A DNA stretch of 28,843 nucleotides from an uncultured Lachnospiraceae bacterium (lineage in GTDB: Bacteria; Bacillota; Clostridia; Lachnospirales; Lachnospiraceae), in the NCBI GenBank assembly GCA_900554925.1, contig USJG01000009.1:1-28843 (forward strand). The letters run 5' to 3'. The position numbers were made by a program, and so were the translations under genes. Of the stretch, positions 7,397 to 13,822 are shown piece after piece. Each line of letters starts with the position of its first letter. Position 1 is the stretch's first letter. The notes below the pieces were generated by a model. It saw nothing but the letters and a program-made list of their open reading frames with translations, made no database searches and was not told the DNA's origin.

Positions 7397-8596
7397 GTGA
7401 AAGCAGTAATTATAGGTGCCAGCAGGGAAGCACTTCATACAATTAAAATAGCGCATGAGTATGGGCTTACTGTGACAGCGCTGGACGGTAATCCTGAGGC
7501 AGCAGGATTAGAGGCTGCGGATAAGGCCATAGTGGCAGATATTTCTGACGAAAAAGCTGCCATAGAGGCAGTAAGGAAGGAAAGTCCTGACTTTGTGTTA
7601 ACAGTGCCTATAGGAAGGTATTTAACCACCATAGGAGCAGTCAATGACGCATTGAAGCTTCCGGGAATCAGCAGAAATATGGCAGTGCTTTGTACGGACA
7701 AATTTAAATTCCATAAAGCCTTAAATGAGAAAAGGCTCAGGGAATGTCACTGTTATGCAGTTGATTTGGGGCGGCCCACAGATGTAAATGGAACAGAATT
7801 TCAAAAGGAAGCTTTGGAAACAGATAAGCTGTCCATAGCATTTCCGGCAATTTTAAAACCCAGATATGGTTCAGGGAGCAGAGGCATTCACATGCTGACT
7901 TGCAGGCAGCAGCTTAAAGAGGCATTAGATGTTATTTCCGAAGAACCGTATGTGCTGGAGGAGTGTATTGCCGGGGAAGAATATGGTGTTGACGGGGCAG
8001 TGATTCAGGGGAAATTTCAAATGATCCTGCTTCGCAGGAAGGAAAACACGCCGCCTCCGGCAAGACAGGCGGTAGGATATTTTTCGGTATTGCCCACAGA
8101 TGGATTCTGGCAGCAGGTATACGATTATATGGAAAAGGTGACTGGGTGTCTGGGGCTTAATGAATGTCTGCTTCATGCAGATATTATCAGAAGCGCCAGA
8201 GGGCCTTTCGTGATTGAACTTTCTGCAAGGCCCTCCGGCCATAATCTTCATAATCTTTTTACCCCCCTATGCACCGGTGTGGACATGGCAGAGGAATATA
8301 TAAAGTACCGGATGGGACTGCCCTGCAGTTTTGTACCTTCAGAGACAAAATCCATGCTGATCCATTACTTTGATATGCAGGGAAAAGTAAATCATATACC
8401 CGATGCGGAAGAGGTGCGCAGGGAATGCGGAGCAAAGGTGATTGCATGGGAGTGCAATTTAAAAGAAAATGAAGAACTGACACCTGTGTCAGATGGGCAT
8501 TCCGTTATGGGGCGGGGATATTTCGTGCTGGAAGGTGACGGCCAGGGATTCTTAAGGGAGCAGGCCGAAAGAGTTAAAAAATTGTTTACGAAGTGA
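7397..8596 (+). CDS. ATP-grasp domain enzyme (CPSase-L/biotin-carboxylase-like)
   Basis: A 399-residue ATP-grasp protein, expected to join a carboxylate to an amine or other nucleophile via an acyl phosphate. An N-terminal Rossmann-like pre-ATP-grasp domain starts with VIIGASREALHTIKIAHEYG. The central ATP-grasp domain has a CTDKFKFHKAL segment, the lysine of AILKPRYGSGSRGI (about 153-166) with its glycine-rich loop, the hinge VLEECIAGEEYGVDG, and the metal-binding ECLLHADI...FVIELSARPSG segment (about 255-280) with the E and the R/N-type residues. The start is GTG 7397, with AGGAG (7385-7389) seven bases upstream. Substrate unknown. As last gene of the pseC arm it may add an amino acid to the sugar or precursor; that is inference from context. 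Confidence 0.85.
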   Translation: MKAVIIGASREALHTIKIAHEYGLTVTALDGNPEAAGLEAADKAIVADISDEKAAIEAVRKESPDFVLTVPIGRYLTTIGAVNDALKLPGISRNMAVLCTDKFKFHKALNEKRLRECHCYAVDLGRPTDVNGTEFQKEALETDKLSIAFPAILKPRYGSGSRGIHMLTCRQQLKEALDVISEEPYVLEECIAGEEYGVDGAVIQGKFQMILLRRKENTPPPARQAVGYFSVLPTDGFWQQVYDYMEKVTGCLGLNECLLHADIIRSARGPFVIELSARPSGHNLHNLFTPLCTGVDMAEEYIKYRMGLPCSFVPSETKSMLIHYFDMQGKVNHIPDAEEVRRECGAKVIAWECNLKENEELTPVSDGHSVMGRGYFVLEGDGQGFLREQAERVKKLFTK

Positions 8597-8603
8597 GAAA
8601 AAA

Positions 8604-9209
8604 TTAATCTTTTAGATACTTTACAATTTGTATAAAAACCTGATTATCGCTCAAATTTGCTTTATTGCCTTTACGTTGGCCAAATTGATAAAAATTATTT
8701 CGAGAATAAAAATTATATAGCTTGGTATTGAAATTACATTCAATATAAGTTGGTTTTCCCCCGATTAATTTTTGAGCCTGGCTCACTCGGTTACAGGCAA
8801 GTGTTAACAGATGATTGCCAGTGAGTGAATGTTGAGTTGAGGGGGCGGAAAAATTTTTTCCCAGTTGAGCAATTAGTGGCATAGATATGTGAAAGTATTC
8901 TGATTGGGAATCGTATTGAGAAAATTTTGAGATTTTTTTCCGTAGAGTTTTGCTGAGCATGCAGCCTGAGAGAGTGACAGACTTATTGGATAAGGCGTAG
9001 TAACCTGCCAAAATTGGCCCTGTATCTGTTTCAACAAATACAAGAAAAGTTATTGCTATACGTTGGATGGCAAAATTGATTGCCTTAGTATGTATAAAAT
9101 CCTCTACGTCTTTGTTAAGAGGACAAAGGAAGGTTGAGAGAATAGCCTTACAGATTTCTATGTTATAAGCAGTTAATAAATCGAGGATATTAATTTGTTT
9201 TATTTGCAT
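8604..9209 (-). CDS. GNAT acetyltransferase, TacT-like toxin candidate
   Basis: A 201-residue GNAT-fold protein resembling the toxin of acetyltransferase-type toxin-antitoxin pairs, which block translation by acetylating aminoacyl-tRNA. Recognisable elements: an early D-V-E-D-F-I segment followed by ITFLVF, the AGYYALSNKSV strand, SMPLIAQLGKNFS, a GNHLLTLACNRV helix, IGGKPTYIECN, and the C-terminal KLYNFYSRNNFYQFG containing the conserved FY-x4-F. The acetyl-CoA loop is degenerate (Q-x-x-x-x-G rather than RGxGxG), as I recall for this IGGK-type subfamily. The start codon overlaps the end of the 65-residue upstream gene by 20 bases. The DNA is visibly AT-rich: 17 G+C of 60 at 8641-8700 and 21 of 60 at 9061-9120, against 32 of 60 in pseI at 10981-11040. 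The gene is convergent with the ATP-grasp gene, with only seven bases between stops. Confidence 0.75.
   Translation of the reverse strand: MQIKQINILDLLTAYNIEICKAILSTFLCPLNKDVEDFIHTKAINFAIQRIAITFLVFVETDTGPILAGYYALSNKSVTLSGCMLSKTLRKKISKFSQYDSQSEYFHISMPLIAQLGKNFSAPSTQHSLTGNHLLTLACNRVSQAQKLIGGKPTYIECNFNTKLYNFYSRNNFYQFGQRKGNKANLSDNQVFIQIVKYLKD
8627..8638. repeat. left copy of a 12-bp direct repeat bracketing the TA-like module
   Basis: TTTGTATAAAAA here is repeated exactly at 9529-9540. This copy lies inside the last codons of the GNAT gene. The pair may be a target-site duplication or recombination footprint; AT-rich chance identity is possible. Confidence 0.5.
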
Positions 9210-9387
9210 TGGTTAATAGTCCTCCTAAATACTTTTTTAATTTTTCACCGGTTAAATCCTCAGATTCCAAGGTATCAGCAGCGGAGGACTCAGAGTTTTG
9301 CATTGCTGCCTCTAAAGCATTAATAAAAATTTCAGCGTCTTTGGGGTCATTAATGATAATATTTTGCATAATACTTTGTGTTGCCAT
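9190..9387 (-). CDS. 65-residue partner (putative antitoxin) of the GNAT protein
   Basis: A small acidic protein encoded directly upstream of, and overlapping, the GNAT gene. RBS AAAGGAGAA stands 7 bases before the ATG. Residues 1-30 predict a beta strand then a helix (SIMQNIIINDPKDAEIFINA); the middle is rich in S, E and D, and the end has a DLTGEKLKKYLGGLL helix. No ribbon-helix-helix signature of classical TacA (DUF1778) antitoxins is visible, so it would be another antitoxin type. The order (small gene first, overlapping, then GNAT) is the standard toxin-antitoxin layout. Function as antitoxin is inference. An ORF in the opposite frame across the same bases has no RBS and is treated as a shadow. 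Confidence 0.72.
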   Translation of the reverse strand: MATQSIMQNIIINDPKDAEIFINALEAAMQNSESSAADTLESEDLTGEKLKKYLGGLLTNANKTN

Positions 9388-9443
9388 TTGAAATTCTCCT
9401 TTGTTATGATGAAAACAAGTATGGGGTTACTGTTGAAAGTCGA

Positions 9444-9475
9444 AAAAAGAAATGTCAGATTAAGCAAAAAGAAAT
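9444..9475. repeat. two 10-bp direct repeats in the TA-like leader
   Basis: AAAAAGAAAT occurs at 9444-9453 and again at 9466-9475, a 22-base period (about two helical turns), between the predicted transcription start and the start codon of the small partner gene. They could be a second operator or simply A-rich sequence. Confidence 0.4.
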
Positions 9476-9495
9476 AGTCCTTATAGATGTTGATT

Positions 9496-9524
9496 AGCAT
9501 AACATATTTTTGGAGAAGTGTCCA
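9496..9524 (-). promoter_or_regulatory. promoter of the toxin-antitoxin-like module (extended -10)
   Basis: Read on the minus strand: TGGACA at 9524-9519, then 17 bases, then TATGCT at 9501-9496 preceded by TGT, giving an extended -10 (TGn). Transcription would start near 9489 and run leftward, with a leader of about 100 bases before the ATG at 9387. The -35 is embedded in the inverted repeat 9516-9530. Confidence 0.65.
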
Positions 9525-9530
9525 GCACTT
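9516..9530. repeat. inverted repeat over the -35 of the TA-like promoter
   Basis: AAGTG-TCCAG-CACTT: two perfect 5-base arms around a 5-base centre. It covers the -35 hexamer of the minus-strand promoter, a typical place for an autorepression operator. Operator function is inference. Confidence 0.45.
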
Positions 9531-9540
9531 TGTATAAAAA
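9529..9540. repeat. right copy of a 12-bp direct repeat bracketing the TA-like module
   Basis: Exact second copy of TTTGTATAAAAA (first at 8627-8638), 902 bases apart. It lies between the TA promoter and the pseG stop codon, ten bases from that stop. Confidence 0.5.
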
Positions 9541-9550
9541 TTAAAAATTA

Positions 9551-10681
9551 TCACAATTTCATAAGAGCCTGGGCAATACGTATTGCCCCATCTCCGTCTA
9601 CCAATCTGCGCATAGCCTTATGTGCAGATTTTCTTGTTTCGTAGGATCGCTCCACAGGAGCAAAGCCCGGAGATGACATCTGTGTCATAAAATTTATAAT
9701 GGTCTGCAACACTTTTTCTTCTTCTGTACGTATATCTCCGGCGCAGGGAATTGCCCCTGCATCTTCAAAGGCTTTGGCGGCAGTAAGCTGATTATCTGCC
9801 ATGGTAAAGCTGATGGCAGGCAGGCCAAGGGCGCACAGCTCGTAAAGGGTGGTGCCGGAAGCAGACACTGCCAGATCACAGAGCTCCATCAGAGAGGCCA
9901 TGTCAGACACGTTTTCATGAAGCAGCAAAAAAGGATAGTTATCTGCCAGACTGTAAAGGGCATTTCTGTCTGTGTTTAATTTCCCTATGACAATATGCAG
10001 CCTTGCACTGCTGTTTTTATTGAAAGAACTACACAGGGAATGCAGGAGCTTAAGACAAAAATGGTAAGGGTCGCTTCCCCCTGTGGTGATCAGAATATCA
10101 GACACCTGTTTCTTTACCGTAATTGTTCTGTTTTGAAACTGGCTGCGAAGGGGAGTGTACAAAGAACCTAAAAGAAGCTGTCCGGCATTTTGATAGGCGG
10201 CTTTGTAGGAGGGCATGGCAGAATCAGGGATTACGTCATAGTTGATCAAAAGATCTATCGGATAATCAAAAAGCTGCAGATCGTCCAGATAAGCTACTTT
10301 CGCGAAAGGGCGCAGTGCGGTCAGATAGTTTAAAGTGACATAATAAGAATCCAGAAAATAAATAATATCCTTATTTATAACATTTGTGTCATGGCAGTGG
10401 GAAAGAAGGGAAATTACCTCCGGCAATTCCTGCTCCAGATGGTTGTAGACAGCATTTTTTAAAGGCAGAATCTGAAATTCGCCCTCCGGCAAATTCCGGG
10501 CGCCACCCTCTGGCAGAATACTTCTTAAAAGAGAGGCGCTTTCCTTATCAGAAACCAGAAATCGAACGTCCATTCCAAGTCTTTTGCAGGCCTGGGCAAC
10601 AGAAAAACAGCGTACCAGATGTCCGGACGCTATTTGGCTGTTTCCATCTGTTCGGATATAGACTATTCGATCAGTTCCCAT
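9551..10681 (-). CDS. pseG: UDP-2,4-diacetamido-2,4,6-trideoxy-L-altropyranose hydrolase PseG
   Basis: Fourth step of pseudaminic acid synthesis: removes UDP from UDP-2,4-diacetamido-2,4,6-trideoxy-L-altrose to give the free sugar for PseI. The 376-residue protein is a GT-B-like MurG relative. The N-terminal loop GNSQIASGHLVRC contains the GH-x-x-R motif with catalytic His21 (C. jejuni PseG uses an equivalent His17). Further marks are YLDDLQ near 150, LITTGGSDPYH for nucleotide binding, and VSASGTTLYELCALGLPAI in the C-terminal UDP-binding part. The start overlaps the end of pseI by 19 bases, so the genes are co-transcribed leftward; AAAGGAA lies ten bases upstream of the ATG. The length is on the long side for PseG, with an extended C-terminus. 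Confidence 0.9.
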   Translation of the reverse strand: MGTDRIVYIRTDGNSQIASGHLVRCFSVAQACKRLGMDVRFLVSDKESASLLRSILPEGGARNLPEGEFQILPLKNAVYNHLEQELPEVISLLSHCHDTNVINKDIIYFLDSYYVTLNYLTALRPFAKVAYLDDLQLFDYPIDLLINYDVIPDSAMPSYKAAYQNAGQLLLGSLYTPLRSQFQNRTITVKKQVSDILITTGGSDPYHFCLKLLHSLCSSFNKNSSARLHIVIGKLNTDRNALYSLADNYPFLLLHENVSDMASLMELCDLAVSASGTTLYELCALGLPAISFTMADNQLTAAKAFEDAGAIPCAGDIRTEEEKVLQTIINFMTQMSSPGFAPVERSYETRKSAHKAMRRLVDGDGAIRIAQALMKL

Positions 10682-11715
10682 TTAAGCGGTGTTCCTTTCC
10701 TTAAGGGGGTTTTGGCTTTTTTGCCAAGAACCTCTTCATAATACATAGTGTGGAGTCCGTCGCCGGGACGGATAGAGCGGATGTTTTCAGGGGTAAGCGC
10801 TTCTCCGGCGGCAATGTCTTTTACCACGAAAAGAGAGCGGGAACCGCCATGCTCTAACTTTTGGGTATCGGTAAGGCGGTATTCGCTGCTTCCAAGAGCC
10901 TTCTCCATAATTCGGATATCTTTTACCATCTGGGCAAATTCTTCCGGTTCCATGGAAAAGGCGCTGTCCGGGCCGCCGTCAGACCGGCGCAGGGTAAGAT
11001 GTTTTTCCACCATCTTTACGCCCAGGGCAATGGAACTTGCGGAGACGATCGTTCCCATAGTGTGATCTGAGATTCCTACCAGGCACCCAAAAGCTTTAGC
11101 CAGAGTAGGGATCACATTTAAATTTATGGCTTCATAGGGTGTAGGGTAGGAGGATACACATTTAAGAAGAATAATATCCTCATTTCCCTCTTCCCGGCAA
11201 ACCAAAAGAGCGCGCTCAATATCCTCAAGGTAAGCAATGCCAGTGGCAAAAATAACAGGCTTATGAAGTCTGGCAATCTTACGGATCAGGGGAATGTCGT
11301 TGATCTCATAGGAAGCAATTTTATAGGCGGGAACATTCATGTTTTCAAGGAAATCTACGGAAGTAAAGTCAAAGGGGGAAGAAAAACATTCCATCCCCAG
11401 TTTGTTTGCCTCTTCCTTCAGCTTAGGCTGCCACTCCCAGGGGGTGTAAGCCTGCTGATATAACTTATGAAGGGTCATGCCATCCCAGATGGTGCCCTCG
11501 TTAATCTGAAAACAGGGATCATCACAGTCGATGGTGATGGAGTCTGGCGTATAGGTTTGAAGCTTTACCGCGTCTGCGCCAGCTTCCTTAGCTGCGTGGA
11601 TAATTTCAATGGCCCTGCCATAATCCTGATTGTGGTTGCCGGAGATTTCCGCCACAACAAAAACAGGAGAAGTTTCACTGATGATGCGGCTGCCAATTTT
11701 GATTTCTTTATTCAT
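10663..11715 (-). CDS. pseI: pseudaminic acid synthase PseI
   Basis: Condenses phosphoenolpyruvate with 2,4-diacetamido-2,4,6-trideoxy-L-altrose to give pseudaminic acid. The 350-residue protein has the NeuB-family TIM barrel: VFVVAEISGNHNQDYGRAI at the start, GADAVKLQTY, FSSPFD, AYKIASYEINDIPLI, ISDHTMG, and the metal/PEP region ALGVKMVEKHLT. A C-terminal SAF (antifreeze-like) domain runs from about residue 285 (SRSLFVVKDIAAGEALT ... IRSIRPGDGL). The GNHNQD and YKIASYE-NDIPLI forms match the PseI branch better than NeuB or LegI. It lies between the PLP decarboxylase gene (66 bases) and pseG (overlap), in a leftward operon. Confidence 0.9.
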   Translation of the reverse strand: MNKEIKIGSRIISETSPVFVVAEISGNHNQDYGRAIEIIHAAKEAGADAVKLQTYTPDSITIDCDDPCFQINEGTIWDGMTLHKLYQQAYTPWEWQPKLKEEANKLGMECFSSPFDFTSVDFLENMNVPAYKIASYEINDIPLIRKIARLHKPVIFATGIAYLEDIERALLVCREEGNEDIILLKCVSSYPTPYEAINLNVIPTLAKAFGCLVGISDHTMGTIVSASSIALGVKMVEKHLTLRRSDGGPDSAFSMEPEEFAQMVKDIRIMEKALGSSEYRLTDTQKLEHGGSRSLFVVKDIAAGEALTPENIRSIRPGDGLHTMYYEEVLGKKAKTPLRKGTPLKWELIE

Positions 11716-11781
11716 ACCCTTCTTTGCATCCTTTTCTACTACAATATATTTATGGTTAATATTTCTTACAAAAGTAAGGTT

Positions 11782-12978
11782 TTACCAGTAATTTTTCTGC
11801 AAAAATTCATCGTTGGTCCATGGTTTTCTTGCGGTAAACAGTGATCCGTCCGTGCGCTCAATGTAAACTGCCGGAAAATAATGAATAAACAGCGGATTCA
11901 GGCACATGGTATAGCCACCCGCAGTATCATAGATGATCCTGTCGCCGGGAATTAAAGCCACATCTTCCTTGATTTCAAACAAACGGTCATATTCCATACA
12001 GGTGGAACCGCAGATCCACTGTGTGGATTCTGTATTTCTTAAAGAGGTGTCGGAAATATACTCCAGGTGATGAGGGTATACATGCCTTGTTACCAGAGGA
12101 TTTAAGTTAGTGCGACTTCCGTCGGTGACTACAAATTTCCGGCCCCGTATATCCTTTACGTCAATAACTGAGGTCTCAAAGGTGGTGGCCCGTGAAATCA
12201 GGGAAACGCCGGGTTCAGCAATGAGAACAGTTTTGTCGGGATCAAAATAGGTGGAAAGTTCTTTGCAGATCTCTTTAAAATAATCGCGGTAATCAGGCTT
12301 ATCATCCCGGCCTCCGAAGTATCCGCCTCCCATATCCACATATTCCAGTGAAAGATCATATTCCCTTGCAATCCGTACTGCCATTTTGGCTAGAGCGCCA
12401 AAAACATGGACAGTTCTCGACTGGGTGGAGGAATGGAGATGAAGTCCCGCGACCCACACGTTGGGAAGAGAGGTAAGCCTGTGGATGGCTGCTTTCAGGA
12501 CGCCATTTTCATAGCAGTAGCCAAATCTTCCGCCTTCTTCCTCCACCAACTCTTCTTCCGGGCAAAGGGCCGCAATATCGCAGTTTACCCGGAGACCAAT
12601 CTTAAAATGGCGGTTAGGGTAAAGGCTGCTCAGTTCTTCCATCCATGTAAGCTCATAGTTAGAGTCGAGATTTACATATCCCCCTGCCAGCAATACAGCT
12701 TCAAAAACTTTTCTATCCTTAATGGGGCCATTGTAAATAATGTGTTTTTCCGGGTAACCCAGCCGGGTCACAAGATCGTATTCTGTATCAGATACCACTT
12801 CCGCATAAAACCCCTGATCTTTCAGGTAGTTAAGGAGCCAGGGCAGGGAGTTGGTTTTCACGGAATATCCCATAATATAGCTGCCCCAGTTCTGGGAAAG
12901 GGCCTCCTTTAACAGGGAAATATCGTATAATAAAGCCTCCTCCTTTATACGGAAAAAAGGCGTTTGCGGCTGTTTCAT
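11782..12978 (-). CDS. fold-type III PLP-dependent decarboxylase (DapDC/ODC-like)
   Basis: A 398-residue alanine-racemase-fold decarboxylase of the diaminopimelate/ornithine decarboxylase superfamily. PLP lysine K41 is in YSVKTNS, H180 and H182 in GLHLHSSTQ, the phosphate-binding glycine loop GGGYFGG is at 217-223, EPG at 255-257, C327 in ICGSTCMEYDRL supplies the conserved catalytic cysteine across the dimer interface, and Y356 is in DTAGGYTM. Where DapDC and ODC usually have EPGR this protein has EPGVS, so a substrate-carboxylate contact differs. The gene sits between pseF (23 bases) and pseI, with GGAGG before the ATG. It is not part of the known pseudaminic acid route; it probably decarboxylates an amino acid or amino-acid-like decoration for the glycan. 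Substrate unknown. Confidence 0.85.
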   Translation of the reverse strand: MKQPQTPFFRIKEEALLYDISLLKEALSQNWGSYIMGYSVKTNSLPWLLNYLKDQGFYAEVVSDTEYDLVTRLGYPEKHIIYNGPIKDRKVFEAVLLAGGYVNLDSNYELTWMEELSSLYPNRHFKIGLRVNCDIAALCPEEELVEEEGGRFGYCYENGVLKAAIHRLTSLPNVWVAGLHLHSSTQSRTVHVFGALAKMAVRIAREYDLSLEYVDMGGGYFGGRDDKPDYRDYFKEICKELSTYFDPDKTVLIAEPGVSLISRATTFETSVIDVKDIRGRKFVVTDGSRTNLNPLVTRHVYPHHLEYISDTSLRNTESTQWICGSTCMEYDRLFEIKEDVALIPGDRIIYDTAGGYTMCLNPLFIHYFPAVYIERTDGSLFTARKPWTNDEFLQKNYW

Positions 12979-13001
12979 AAAATGACCTCCAAATGGGTTC
13001 G

Positions 13002-13691
13002 TTACTTATGCAGTAATCTGTATTTTAATTCTGCCAGTTCCCAGTCCTGCGGCGTGTCGATGTCCTGCATCTCAAGCTCTGTCAGAACCAGCGGAACAAG
13101 ACGCTCTACGTCAGTGGTCCCGGCCTTTAAGAAGGCATCTGTGCGGCAGGCGTAGAATTGACCGCAGTCGTGATAAATTTTTGGCAGGTCCTGGCTGCGG
13201 GCAGAGGCGTATTCGGGAAACTGCCTTTCTATATAGCCCTTTTCATTAATAAGCAATCCTCTTTGGGGAGGATAAGAAAAAGGAACTACCGGCATAACGG
13301 AGTCTGCTTCCTTTAACAGTTCCATGGCGCTGCGAAGCCGGGCGCCGCTTAAAAAAGGCGCGGTGGGATAGATACAGCAGAAGGCTTCAAATTTCTGCCC
13401 GATCTGTTCGTAAGCCTTTAACACTTCCATGATAACATCGTCGGTGGAAGCGTAGTCTCCGGCAGTCCCCGCAGAGCGGAAAAAGGGCACGCTGGCGCCG
13501 GCTTTTCTTGCTGCCTCGGCAATTTCTTCATCATCTGTGGAAACCATGATTTCATCAAATACACCGGCATTTTTTGCGGCTTCAATGGAATAGCAGAGAA
13601 TAGGTTTTCCACAAAAATCTTTTATATTCTTACGGGGGATCCGTTTGCTGCCTCCCCTTGCAGTAATGATGGCAAGCGCATGGCTTCTCAT
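13002..13691 (-). CDS. pseF: pseudaminic acid cytidylyltransferase PseF
   Basis: Activates pseudaminic acid with CTP to CMP-pseudaminic acid, the donor for transfer. The 229-residue protein has the CMP-sialate synthetase signature ARGGSKRIPRKNIKDFCGKP near the N-terminus, VSTDDEEIAEAARKAGA, and PTAPFLSGARLRSAM (CTP and sugar contacts), then YHDCGQFYACRTDAF, which is typical of PseF rather than NeuA. The start is ATG 13691, six bases after GAGG; an in-frame TTG at 13703 would place the RBS inside the gene. It is the first gene of a leftward operon, with a predicted promoter at 13764-13737. Confidence 0.9.
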   Translation of the reverse strand: MRSHALAIITARGGSKRIPRKNIKDFCGKPILCYSIEAAKNAGVFDEIMVSTDDEEIAEAARKAGASVPFFRSAGTAGDYASTDDVIMEVLKAYEQIGQKFEAFCCIYPTAPFLSGARLRSAMELLKEADSVMPVVPFSYPPQRGLLINEKGYIERQFPEYASARSQDLPKIYHDCGQFYACRTDAFLKAGTTDVERLVPLVLTELEMQDIDTPQDWELAELKYRLLHK

Positions 13692-13736
13692 GTCAGTCCT
13701 CAATTCTACTTTTTTTGTTGATTTTCATTACTTCCC

Positions 13737-13764
13737 ATTATACACTATTATCCGTTGCAATCAA
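13737..13764 (-). promoter_or_regulatory. promoter of the leftward pseF operon
   Basis: Minus strand: TTGATT at 13764-13759, 16-base spacer, perfect TATAAT at 13742-13737. Transcription would start near 13730 with a leader of about 40 bases. Its -35 overlaps the -35 of the rightward promoter by two bases. Confidence 0.65.
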
Positions 13765-13783
13765 ATAAAAATCTTGATACACT
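13755..13783 (+). promoter_or_regulatory. promoter of the GT52-type glycosyltransferase gene
   Basis: TTGCAA (13755-13760), 17-base spacer, TACACT (13778-13783) with a TGA extended -10. Start near 13790 leaves the GGAG at 13807-13810 in the message. A second possible pair, TTGATA (13774-13779) with TATATA (13798-13803), would start after that RBS and is less likely. Confidence 0.5.
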
Positions 13784-13822
13784 GTTTACAGTTGGGATAT
13801 ATAGAAGGAGCCTTGCAGAAAA

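Noticed and set aside
9209..9391. 60-residue plus-strand ORF opposite the small TA-like partner gene
   Set aside because: No RBS and antisense to a gene with strong RBS, promoter and operon logic.
11765..11778. CTTAC-AAAA-GTAAG hairpin between pseI and the decarboxylase gene
   Set aside because: Only five base pairs, AT-rich, and no T-run after it in the direction of transcription; not a credible terminator.
13774..13803. Alternative promoter TTGATA / TATATA before the GT52-type gene
   Set aside because: Transcription would start at or after the GGAG at 13807-13810, leaving the gene without an RBS; the upstream extended -10 promoter fits better.
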